From Eutypa lata (lineage: Eukaryota > Ascomycota > Sordariomycetes > Xylariales > Diatrypaceae), in the NCBI GenBank assembly GCA_022661535.1, contig JAKULF010000012.1:1054001-1118000 (forward strand): a DNA stretch of 64,000 nt, in the 5' to 3' direction. A program made the translations under genes and the position numbers. This document shows, one piece after another, positions 24,787 to 35,606 of this stretch (the first letter of the stretch is position 1; every line of letters starts with the position of its first letter). The notes under the pieces are model-generated. The model searched no databases, was not told where the DNA came from, and saw only the letters and a program-made list of their open reading frames with translations.

Positions 24787-26332
24787 CTATTTTTCTAGGA
24801 GATCTCGACCCCTATTGACCTGGACCTGCTTATCCTCCCCACCACTAACGATCCCCCACCGCTTATCCCAAGCAACGCCGAACACCTTCGCGCCGCGACC
24901 CGGCACATCGCTCTTCTTACCACCCTCCTTCTGGCTCTCGCGCTCAACCACATACACCGACTCACTAACGCTACCACCGCCCTCGGCCTTGGTCCCGGGT
25001 CGCACGCTCCTCAGGTCCCAAACACGACACGTGCCGTCATGGGAGCCCGAAACCAGCGAGTAATCGTTATCGGGGCCAGCGGCCAGCGCGGTGACCAGGT
25101 TCCGATGCCCGCGCAACGTCATGACGGACGTGGTGGTCGCCGACGCCCTCGGATCCACCAGCGTGACGTGCCGGGCCGACGTGCCCGCAGCGAGCAAGCC
25201 GCTCCGCAGCGACCCGAGCGACAGCAGCGGGTGCGCCGTCGTGAGCGTCGACACCACCGCCGCCGTCGTCAGGTCGATGGTCCGGATGGTGTGGTCCTGG
25301 GAGGCGGAGTACGCGACGGTCGCGTCGTGCGGGTGGAAGAGGGCGGCCGACGCTGGCGAGTTCCCGTGGATCGGCATCAGCGCCAGGGGCCCCCGCTGGG
25401 GCGCCGTCGAGTTCGCGGCGATCTTCCGCTTCTTGTTGGCGCTGGCGCTGCTGGCGCCGGGCAGGAGCGTCGCGGGCGCCGGGGGCGCCGCCGTCTTCGA
25501 GGTCGTCCAGAGGCCGATGTGGCCGTCGGCGGCGGCGGTGACGATGCGGCCCGTGGGGGCGTGGACGTCGAGGGCCTCGATGCAGGCCTTGTGGCCGTAC
25601 AGCTCCAGCGTGGGCTTCAGCGTGCCGGAGAAGTGGTCGTCGGCGGACTCGGCGTACTTCCATATGCGGACGGAGCGGTCGAGGCCCGCGGACGCGATCT
25701 GCGTCGACGTGAGGAACTTGGCCGTCTTGACGCTCGCGCCGTGCCCGCCCTGGCTGCTCGACGGCGACGTCGCGATCACGGAGCCCGACGTGTTCCATAC
25801 GCGGAGCAGGCCGTCGTAGGAGGCGGACAGGAGGCGGTCCTGGCCCGTCGCGAACTTCGCGCCGGACCAGAGGCCCGCGCGGGACGTCTCCGATAGGACG
25901 TCCACGGCGCTGATCCAGTCGTCGTGCTCGAAGCTGGCCTGGTAGCTGGGCGGCAGCAAACTCCGCACGTATTGTAGGTTGAGGGTGGTTTCGTAGGAGA
26001 GGCCGTTGGTCTTGAGGTATTCGTCGAGGGATGTGCGCAGGAAGGTGCCGTCGATCAGAAAGTCGAGGGGTATCGGCGTGGCGCTGTTGAGCATGGACTC
26101 GGAGTTGAGGATCTTGGATAGGCCATATCGCTTGAGGTCTGGGACGATTCGTTAGTTCTTCCGAAGCTGTATTGTACTTCCTTACTTATTGGCTTAAATA
26201 CATACCTCCGGGAACGAGTAATTGGGTTTGGCTTTCTGGTAGTTGCAGTTCCGGGGAGGTGCTCGTTAAGTTTATCCTGATTTGCTGGGCCTCAGCAGCT
26301 AAGCTGGGCTGGCCGATAGAAGCCGTGTCCAT
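24787..26332 (-). CDS. YTM1: Ribosome biogenesis WD-repeat protein YTM1
   Basis: Two exons (26332-26206, 26138-24787) give 492 residues. The 67-nt intron splits a Gly-Asp junction (LLVPG|DLKRYG). The N-terminal NLE domain (residues ~17-105) includes [20 protein letters not shown] and the transition [18 protein letters not shown], which is diagnostic of Ytm1. About seven WD repeats follow; WD-type ends seen include RVWNTSG, VRIWKYA and CRVWDLR. There are low-complexity linkers (Ala/Pro-rich around residue 225). Ytm1 forms the PeBoW-like Nop7-Erb1-Ytm1 complex and is removed from pre-60S particles by the AAA+ protein Rea1 through its NLE/UBL domain. The very high GC content of exon 2 produces long antisense frames. 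It is divergent from POL31, sharing a 466-bp promoter region, which pairs a ribosome-assembly gene with a replication gene. Confidence 0.95.
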
Positions 26333-26798
26333 CGTGGAATATATAAGAGAGATTAAATCCTGTCTTGTAGCAGATTAGCTCTTCTACTAAAAGACAATAT
26401 GAATTTGGCGCAAACTCTTAGTGATCACGGATTCAGATCTAGTATTCTCGTCGGTTGCTTCCGAAGCATCTGGCTCTCCTATTTACTTAAGTAGTTATAT
26501 ACTAAGTAACTTTTTATAAAAAGTTTCGACATCGACAACCTTATCGCCTTATCCAGAAGCTCTAGCCCGTGAATGCCCCGCCAAAGTAATTGACCAATGA
26601 AAGCTCGCTCTTCTATAAAATTGTGGCTAATCAATTGATCGAGCCACAGCTTTGCCCCACGTTCGTCAGGGTCCATCCATTAACGCCAAAAAGCGCGTCC
26701 CCTTCCCTAACAGACGCGTCTAACTAGGACGGGCTTCCATAATTCACGATCTTCATGTCACTCACTTACTTTGTTAAATCCCATCAACGCTATCCAAG
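26333..26798. promoter_or_regulatory. Divergent promoter, YTM1 / POL31
   Basis: A 466-bp shared upstream region. Close to the POL31 side it has an ACGCGT hexamer (26714-26719) within GACGCGTC, and about 20 bp upstream of that a GCCAAAAAGCGCGT stretch, both of the type seen in G1/S-regulated promoters. No gene is present. Confidence 0.6.
26714..26719. promoter_or_regulatory. MCB (MluI cell-cycle box) ACGCGT upstream of POL31
   Basis: The palindromic ACGCGT lies 80 bp upstream of the POL31 ATG. MBF-type complexes (Mbp1/Swi6 in yeast, Res/Cdc10 in S. pombe) bind this hexamer in promoters of DNA replication genes, which suits a polymerase delta subunit. Binding in this organism is inferred. Confidence 0.5.
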
Positions 26799-28532
26799 AT
26801 GACGGCACTAGATGATGTTCCCGGAAACTTACTCCGGAAGCCCTCGTAAGTCGACATATGTAACTGCATGAGATGAAGAAGCTTAACACTAATTAATACC
26901 TAGGGGCAAGCCGGAAGAGGAGTTGGAGAGGGCTGCCTGCAGCTACAAGCCTCTACACTCCTTTGGATTAAACAAAGAGAAATCGTACCAGCAACAGTTC
27001 GCTGATATGTACTTCTTACGTCTCACCAAGATCAAGCCTGTTGTCGAGCGGATTGCATCCGAGACCTGGGACGGCACTGTGATTGGTGGTGAGCCCGCCA
27101 AGCCGGTCGAGCGAGTGCTTGACATTCGGCAGGGTGAGCTGTGTTGGGTCACGGGTACCGTCTACATGGACATGTCTCTTAAGCCCAACATTCTAGAGGA
27201 CGTCTCTAAGGATGTATGTGATACAGCGACCACTAACCTCAAATCTATCATGCGTAGAGAGCTAATCATTCGATAGAGATGGATCTCAGCCCCGATATCG
27301 AACAACAAATATTATTCAGGAGACGGCTCAGATGCCGTTACTCTAGAGGATGAGTCTGGTCGAATACGGCTTGTCGGGGACGCCCTTAAGTCGGTTTTCC
27401 TCGTCACAGGCTGCATTATCGCTGTTATGGGCACCGAGAACGCGAACGGCGAGCTGGAGGTCATCGACTTGAAGTTCCCCGATCTCCCGCCCCAACCAGA
27501 GCGCTGGACCTTGTCAAAACCTCCAGCAACGAATGGCGCGAGTAAAGCTAAAAAGGGGGCCCAGGGTGGCGAGGACGAGGATGACGAGATGACGGACTCC
27601 CAATCTAAGGGTAGTGGGGGCAAGATTGCAATTGTATCCGGTCTGAGTTTCTCGGGAAGCGACGCGTCTCACGCGCTAGAACTTAGTCTCCTACTAGAAT
27701 ATCTACTGGGCGAGACGCTAGATCCGGCAACGCAGCAGGAGCTCTCGCAGATCAGCCGGCTCATCATCGCCGGCAACTCGATATCGCTCGAGGAGCGGCG
27801 GACAATCACCGACGAAGACGCGGCGCAGAAGCGGTCCAACAAGAAGTACGGCTACGACAGCAGCTCCTACAATGCCCTGCCGTCCCAGCTCCTCGACGAC
27901 TTCCTCTCCACCCTCCTACCCACGATACCCGTCACCCTAATGCCCGGCCACCAGGACCCCGCCAATGTGAGCTACCCGCAGCAGCCGATCCACCCGGCCA
28001 TGTTCCCGAATTCGAGGCAGTACGCGGCCGCGCCGGCGTCTCCCGAGCCGGGCTGGTTCGATACCGTGACAAACCCATGGGAGAGTGAACTCGACGGGTG
28101 GCGCGTGCTGGGCACCGGAGGGCAGAACGTCGAGGATGTCTTTAAGTATGTGGATAGCGATGATCGCCTGGGCATGATGGAGGCGATGTGTAGGTGGCGG
28201 TGTTGCGCTCCGACCGCGCCTGATACTTTATGTGAGTGGCTTTTGAGCAGGTCTGACCATTCAGACGGTAGAAAAAGGGGGAGAGAGAGAAATGCTTACT
28301 GACTGAAATAGGGAGTTACCCGTTCCAAGATGACGACCCGTTCGTCATGAACACATGCCCACATTTGTATTTCGTGGGCTGCCAGCCCGAGTTCGGCACG
28401 AAACTCATTCACGGGCCTGACGGACAATCAGTACGACTTGTCACAGTTCCCTCGTTCTTGGCTACGAAGGAGATAGTACTGGTGGATACCGAAACACTCG
28501 CAGTCTCGAAAGTCAAGATCACGACCATATGA
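26799..28532 (+). CDS. POL31: DNA polymerase delta small (B) subunit, POLD2/Cdc1/Pol31
   Basis: Four exons (26799-26845, 26904-27213, 27277-28231, 28312-28532) give 510 residues. The introns are 58, 63 and 80 nt with GT-AG ends. The OB-type part contains QQFADMYFLRLTKIKPVVER and GELCWVTGTVYMDMSLKPNI. The phosphoesterase-like part includes KIAIVSGLSFSGSDASHALE, TLMPGHQDPANVSYPQQPIH and the C-terminal APTAPDTLWSYPFQDDDPFV, all typical of the family. Catalytic metal ligands of true phosphoesterases are replaced in this family, so the subunit is structural. It bridges the catalytic subunit and Pol32 and is also shared with polymerase zeta. Length is close to the yeast protein (487). It has an acidic, Lys-rich insert around residue 205 (KKGAQGGEDEDDEM). 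The upstream ACGCGT box suggests G1/S expression. Confidence 0.95.
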
Positions 28533-29521
28533 GCCTAAGTACCCAGCCCACTTGCTACCCGATGCAATGTGCCTCGACGAGTGCTAGAAATGAATAGATT
28601 TACAAGAGCCACACTAGGGAGTTAATCCTCTGAGAACTGCAGGAATAAAAATGATACCACGATTTAACGAACGATTAAGTATTCCCATTCACAATAGATG
28701 AGTCCCTTTACAGGTGGTATACAAATTATACATTAAATATTACAACTGCAAACTAAAACTAAAACTAAAACTAAACAAGTGTGATGAATCTCATCTGGTG
28801 TACATACGGAAATGAACCAAATTCAAATCCCAAGTGGAAAATCACAACGTGATTGTCATCATATACGCCTTCGGGCGTTGAAATAACCCCTCCCACTCTC
28901 GCCAAAGGAACAGTTCCGTGCATCTCTGCAGATGCAGACTCTGGTTCGCCTCTCTCTGGTGTTCGAGCCCATAGCGTTCCACCTGCCGAAGGTCATTCAT
29001 CCATTTGCCCATTCCTTTGCCCCCCCGCTCCCGTAAAAAAAAACATACACAGAGACTGTCTAAGTCTCGAATTAAACAGACCGGCTGGGAGGTGGGGTTT
29101 GAAATAGGGGAAACTGAAAAGCGGCGATTATTGTGAAATTCAACCGATGTGTTTAAGTGTGCTGATTAAACCTGGAAGTAACAGTAACCCGGAAGGTGAA
29201 ACTGCGATCGCACTCTCCATGATTTGGGGGGGGTTTTTTTTTTTTGGGGATTTTGTGTTGTTTTTTGAAACTCCTTTTCAGAGTGGACTGACAATTGATT
29301 GATAGGAAAGGAATCGACGAAAATTGGTCAAACGAATATCTGGGTCGAGGTCGTGGTCGATCATGTACCGAGACCTGATTCAGATATGATTCTTGAAAGG
29401 CGGTTTAGGTTTGTATGATGAGCATCGTTGCCACCGGCCCTGGTGTTATGTCTGCAGGTAAATCTGCCGCATACACAGACAGAGCTAAAACTCCAGTCTC
29501 ATGACCTTGGCAAGTATAGGT
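28533..29521. other. Convergent spacer, POL31 / F-box gene
   Basis: A 989-bp tail-to-tail spacer. It contains an (AAACTA)n run at about 28750-28775 and a G8-T13-type homopolymer stretch near 29225-29248. A short open frame at 28853-29107 has no protein-like features. Confidence 0.5.
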
Positions 29522-32036
29522 CTAAGAACTACCACTGCTACCAGCAACGGGTGCGTTCTCTTTGTTTCGACTGCCTCTACCACTTCTAGCGCTACCCTGG
29601 GTGAAGGCGTTCAGTACGGCCTCGGCATCCTTAACCGCGGCTGCTGCCTTTCTGGCATCGGCAATGGCGTCTTGCGCTTCCTTCTCCTTCTCGGCTGCGT
29701 TGCGCTCGGCGGTCCGGACGGCCTCTCTAGCCGCAGCTGCGGCCTGCTCGGCTGCCTTCCTCTTCTCGGCGGCGATGCGTTCCGCTTTGATCAGCGCAAC
29801 ACCTGGCGCAGCTTTTCTGTTTATACTGTCCATCCTCTCGTTGATGCGGATTTGAGCGGCCTCGTTGAGAGGAGGTCGGGATTCATCCCCAGTGCGCTTC
29901 TTCTTGTCCTTCTTTGAGGGCGCCGCGACAGTAGTAGCTTTAGCCTTGCCTTTGCCTTTGCCTTTATCTTTGTGTGCCGCGGGAGTGGTAGCAGTACCAG
30001 TAGCCGTAGCAGTGGCCTTAGACGGCGAGGCAAACTTCAAGCGGTTGAGCTTCTCCTCGAGGTCGTTAACCGGAGAGTCCACATCTATGAGATCTTCTCC
30101 TCCGTTGCCGTCCTGAGCTCCCTCCAGCCACTTCTCGGTAAGCCTACCCTTCGCTCTTTTCTTTCTGGGCTGAGGCGAGGGCGACTCCAGCTCGCCCCAG
30201 TCGTTGAAATCGTCAGCTAGCTCGACGTTCTCGACGACGGGCTTCTGCCGCTCCACGATGGTCCACATGCGTCGGTCTCTGATCTCCGTCCTCGGGTACC
30301 GCGCCAGGAGGAGCAGGTTATGCCGGATGATCTGCAGCTGGGCGATGGCCTTGCGAGCTTGAGCCTCCCGAGAATCCATCAGCACCTGATCCCGGGTCGC
30401 GGGGTCGTCGCCGCCGCCTTCGCCGTCGCGGTCGTGGTGCAGCTTGGTCGAGTAGGAGCGCAGGTCGATGGTGCCCTCGAGCAGCAGACCCCGTCTCTCC
30501 GTAGCGAGGATGCGAATGAACTTGGCGCTGAGCCGCTTGAGCGCCGCGATGGCCTTCTCGTCGAAGAAGTCGCAGATGGGCACGCTGTACAGATCGCTCT
30601 CGCTCTGGTGCCAGCCCCCCATGTCCGACACGCAGAGCGCCGGCACCTCGATGGTGACGGTGTGCAGGTTGGCGGGGAAGGGCAAGCCGCCGCCCGGCCC
30701 GAGCTTGGCGATCGACCGCGTGAAGTTGTCCCGGTGCTCGCGGTCCGCCATGCGGTTCGCCTCCACCACGATGCCTACGTGCCGGATCAGGTGGCCGTAC
30801 TGGTGGACCGGGATCCGCAGACCCCCGTACACCCCGCGGAGCACGAGCGGCGTTGCTACGTCCGCGGCCGGCGGGTCACGCATTAGGTGGACGAAGCGGT
30901 TCTCACCGTACACTGCGATTGGTGTTAGTAAGCAATTCTTATTTGCGGCTGTCCTTGGGTGAGGTGTGAGTGAGTGAGGGGGTTGGTTGGTTCGTTCGGG
31001 AGAACCCATCTCTTTTGAGTAATTTCGAATACCGAGGGAGGGAAAAAATATCAATCACGAAGATGAAACTTACGAATGCAAGCACCCTGGCGGCGAAGCA
31101 CCTCACAGGTGCGAAGGATAGCGACGTCGAGGTTGGGACGCGTACGTGGGAACACAAGCGACCATCCCTGTACCACGTTCGAAGAGTCAGTATATTTGTT
31201 TCCCTCAGCACGTCCTGGTGCTATCTGGGAAGGAGCCTCAACCCAATACTTTAGTGTGACATGACATGGCATGGGATCAAGAGTTTTTTCGAGGCACTGG
31301 GCTTCTACAAAAGAAATAAAAAAAATGGAGGGGTACTCCTAGTTAGTGCTCAACTCACCTGCAGTACTCGGATGTCTTGAGGCCACACCAGCAGATAACA
31401 CAAAATCTGATGGCGCGTCTCAGCGGGCAGTCTACCCAACCAGCCCATCGAAGCAACAGGGTCACGCTGCTGGTTCTGTCCAACCTGGTGTCTCAGCGCC
31501 AGAGGCAATCTCATCATGGCCGCCGAGTCGACAGCACCAGCACCGCCACAATGGCCACCGTGACCGCCGCCCCAAAACTCCGGCATGCGAGCCGGCTTCT
31601 CCATCTCGTCGCGGCTGCGCTTTCCCGAACGCGCCTGCTGCTCGTGCTTCTGTCGCTTGCTGGAACGCACCTGCTCCTGGTCGTCGTCGTAGGCGCCCGT
31701 GCAACGCTGCTGCGAGAGCGCGTAGAAGCGCCGGTGCTGCTCGAGGGTGGGGGGTTGCTCGAGCTTGCGCTTCTGAGTCTTCGGCTGCTGTTGCTGTTGC
31801 TCTTCTCCTTCTTGAGATGCGGGGGCCGGAGTAGGAGTAGGAGTGGGAGTGGGAGTGGGAGTGGGAGTGGGAGTGGGAGTGGGAGTGGGGGTCAGAGTGG
31901 GAGTTCCGGATTCCTCGGCGGGGGCTCGCACCAGAACGGCTGATTGGGCCCGGTGTTGCTGCTGCGGTCGGATGATGGTTCTAACACCACTGAATTGGCC
32001 GACATTGCAGCTGCCGCGAGCTTGGCGGGGAGGCAT
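29522..32036 (-). CDS. F-box-like protein with charged Ala/Lys-rich coiled-coil tail
   Basis: Three exons (32036-31359, 31296-31074, 30912-29522) give 763 residues. The introns are 62 and 161 nt. For the first junction I chose the acceptor CCCAG|TGCCTCG because it keeps the frame; the nearer TTGTAG acceptor leads to an early stop. The N-terminus has a Thr-Pro repeat (about residues 47-70) and Gln-rich stretches. An F-box-like motif sits at about residues 199-228 (MGWLGRLPAETRHQILCYLL followed by WPQDIRVLQ). The central region (LKYWVEAPSQIAPGRAEGNK, VYGENRFVHLMRDPP) resembles the fungal domain that often follows such F-boxes. The last ~200 residues hold a Gly-Lys/Ala-Thr low-complexity segment and a long Ala/Lys/Glu coiled coil. 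F-box proteins usually recruit substrates to SCF ubiquitin ligases; the target is unknown. Confidence 0.85.
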
Positions 32037-35000
32037 GGTGTTGGGTTTGTTGTTGTTGTTTAGATCTCAGGCACTTGAAGGGGTTTGCTTCTAGTTTCGT
32101 CTGTCAGTAACTCGTCCAACTCGGAATCTTGGCTTAGAAGAGGTACGCCAGGTTCTTGTTGAGATCAGTGTAGAAGGTAGAGCTGTGTGAGGGGGGAAGA
32201 GGAAATTTGAATGCGTGAGATAGTGGTTGAGGAGGTCAACGTTTTTCAAAGGATTCACGAGATGGATTGAACCGGGAGGTACGGTTTGCTTTTGTGAGTG
32301 ATGGTGATTCCTGTGTTTAGGACGACGAAGCAGTGCAGAATACCTCGCAGCAAAATTGCGTAATGGGATCACATTATTCAAGGGTGTTTTTCGTAGATGT
32401 AAACTTACCCGAGTAGCTGTTTCGATCAAAATACCAAATGATCCTTCCTCTGTTCGAGTAGATAGGTCTTCGTGAATAGTGAAGCTTGGAGAGTCTCAAA
32501 GACGCTTTGTACGTAGCTTCGATTGGGAGACTTGGAGGGGTGGTTGTCAGTAGAACTGATTTGGCCCACGAAGTGTGCTAGTGTGTAAAATTAAAGAGAA
32601 AGGTCTTGAAGGCCTTAGAGGACCTAAGTAAGTACTTGTGTGTGAAGGATCAATAGGTAGAAGAAGAGTAAAGATCCTGTGTAGAAAGGGCGTCCTCTAG
32701 AGTAGCAGAAAACTACTGCTCAGATCTATGGAGGCAATGACTACTAGGATGCAAGTAATGCAGGATTGCGTAGATCACTCAGCAATAGCCGAGATCTATC
32801 TAGGTCCTGTCGAAATTGTGTTCAATGGTAATTGTTTTGGGTGTAATGAATGAATGAAGTGATCGTGAGGGGAAGGACCAACTGGTTTTTTGACTGGGTA
32901 AGTTATGAAAGTCAAAGCGTAGGGTCCTATGTACAAGGCGAAGGAAATTGTAATTTGCCTGCAGAGATTTTACTGCCACCGGGAAGTACGTTGTATCTCG
33001 ACGGTAATGTAATTTGAAGGGATCGAGAAAGTTGGCGTGGGTAGGGGGTCGACGGCGAGGGTGGTGATAGGGCTTGGTGACGCAGCCGCAGCTGCAGCCG
33101 CAGCCGCAGCCAGCGTCAAGCCTAATTGTGGGGGTTGAGAGGCACAGACACACAGAAGTGACTGCCTAAAATGCAGTGATACATATATAGATTCTTTTGT
33201 AATCACTTCTATGTTCGTGAACGTTGCTTTCAGTTGATATTATAGCTGTAGCTCTACCTATGTGCCTAATGCTCTTACAGGATGTGTTTCGTGACTACCA
33301 GATCAACACATCCCTTGATGTGACTTGTTGGGCAGACATCTATGTACGTAGAGTGAACCTAACCCTTGGTACACCATAACGAGAACAGGACTTACACGTT
33401 CATTACCTGTTCCATGCGGTGAGTTGTTACCACCCATGATATATAACAAAGCTAGCAACTCTCCATGATTCCATATGTCTCGAGAGACTGTAGAATAAAG
33501 ACACCAGAGGGCTTCTGTACCTTGACGCGTATATTTACTTCCATCTATGCAGAGTAGGCCTCCGTATTGCAACAAGAAACCATCTAGGTTCTTCACAGCA
33601 AAGCAAGCTTGGAGTGCTTAAACTCAAACAATTGCTTAGAGATCATATGCTTACCCCTGAGACTGGGCTCCGAGGGGCTAATTTCCAGGGACTCTTACGA
33701 CTTCAATGGCTACATCCATCTAAGAAGTAACACTTCCTGTTACTTTTGGTCAATCATGTGCTTTGAAGGTCTTCAATGATCCCTTTCAGAAAATGCTAGT
33801 TAGTCATATGTTGTGAAATGCATAGGGTAAAGCAGTTGGCATCCTCTTTGCTATATCATGACTTCTATTCTGAACGAAATGAAATGTTACTTTTATTATT
33901 AGTTCAGATTTAACCGCTGAGGTGAAGAGCCACCCATTATGGAGAACCAGGAAGGGGTTGTGCTCATTCGACATCAGAACGATCCTCGAAAAGGGGCGAT
34001 TTTTATCAGAACAATAGTAGAAGTCTTAGTCTACCACGGTAGACTTTCAAGGTCTAGCTAGAGCACCAATCTAAATCTTGAATCGTTTCTCAATGTGTAC
34101 TTATGTGGGTTATAAGGGCTGGGGAGGGCCATTTCTCACGGTCAGGTAATAAGGGATCTAACTGAAGTCAGATGCTATGAGAGAGAGAGAGAGCCTAACC
34201 ATCAGGGAAGACTATCCAAGAAAGACGGATCATCATTCAACTAATCAAGAAAAGAAAAGCGTTATCAATAATAATCCCTATGTCCTTGATCTAGGTGGTG
34301 AAAAGAGATGGTGACCTTGACCTTGTTCCTATCCTTCTTATCACTACACTCAAACAGATCAAACCGTACACAACATCCCATGTCGCTAGACACGTATAAA
34401 TCACACAAGATATTCAAGAATAGACAGAGTGAGGCAGGTAGGCAGACATGTAGGCCTTACATTCGATGCAGCGCAACTAACAAAGCCGAGGGCAATACAG
34501 TAGGTAGATAGCTAATAGGGACTAGCAACGTAGTAGCCTATGGTGAGAAAAAGGGGCTAGGCTAGGCTAGGCCATGCTCTACTCTGCTCTATCTGACTTC
34601 CCCTAAACCCACTAGACCTCACTATCTCCCTTCCGAGTAGTAAGACCAGAAGGAAGGCCACGGACAGACAGGAAGATAAAAGAAGCAGGCATTCTGATCC
34701 TTGCCTACTCTCTCCTAAGTCTATGACTGATATGTACCCATGATCTTTGCTTGAAAGTCCGATCGATCCGGCCAGAACTTCCAGAATGAAGAAGTACAGA
34801 TGCAAGAACCCCTTCCCATCCATCAATCCATGACAATGCTTCGTTCCCGCTCCCTCTCCCTCTAGCAAGCGAGCAAGCCCTAGTCCCATGACCCCTGAAC
34901 CCCTTTCTTCATGCCTCATCCATGCGTCATGGAGAAGAAGAAGAAGAGAAAAAGCTGCATCCCATGATGCAGGTAAGAAATTTTGTTATTTTTTAGACAC

Positions 35001-35606
35001 CAAAAACGCCGGACCACCCCGCCTCCTTTTTTTTCGCTAGCCAGTCAGCCAGCTAGCTGAATGATTGATGGGTGGCTTCCTCAAGTCAAGTCAGAAGAAT
35101 CTTTAAATTCAAATCATTTCATTTCCCATATGCTCTCTGTTCGTTCGTTCGGTGGCCGCATCTCTATGCCGGCCCTGTTGTCCCGATATGCAGATGGCAT
35201 TGCAGATCAACACCATTTTCCCCTCTTGTACCTTGCGCCGATCCGATGCGGTGTTTTTTTATTTAAATTCGAGTATCCGCCATGAAGTAGAAGCGTGTCG
35301 TATGGCCCATCCATCTAGATATCGAGATGATAAGATGCGCGTGTCCAGCCAACCAACCGAAGAATGAACATCCCTAATAAGTAGAAAAGCGATCTGATTC
35401 CGTAAAGATATCAGTAAGGTGGTCGTGGATATCGACTGGAAGACATAAGTAAAGCTCGCTAATAGCCGACCGTCGTATCATGTCCTAGATCTCCGTCGAT
35501 ATGTCTAAGTAGCGTACTGGCCGACGACTTCTTTGTGTGCAACACCCACATCTAGCTACTAGGAACACAACAGCATCGATTCTGAGATGAAACCGACACG
35601 ACGATA
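32037..35606. other. 3.6 kb interval without recognised genes
   Basis: It begins with the promoter/5' UTR of the F-box gene and ends at the 3' end of the nmrA gene. A GCAGCC-type hexamer run lies at 33080-33111, an 8-bp-arm hairpin (AGTCTACC/GGTAGACT) near 34029-34046, and a GGCTA repeat near 34555-34572. Open frames (for example 33303-33596 and 34557-34919, both minus) have no domain, no splice partner and no conserved-looking composition. Confidence 0.55.

Noticed and set aside
25039..25896. Long plus-strand frame of 285 codons opposite YTM1
   Set aside because: It is Arg/Gly-rich, antisense to WD-repeat coding sequence, and explained by the high GC third positions of YTM1.
31346..31943. 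Plus-strand frames opposite the F-box gene first exon
   Set aside because: They are shadows of the Thr-Pro and Gln-rich coding repeats on the minus strand.
34557..34919. Minus-strand frame of 120 codons
   Set aside because: The composition is random-looking, there is no domain or intron signal, and it lies in a repeat-bearing spacer.
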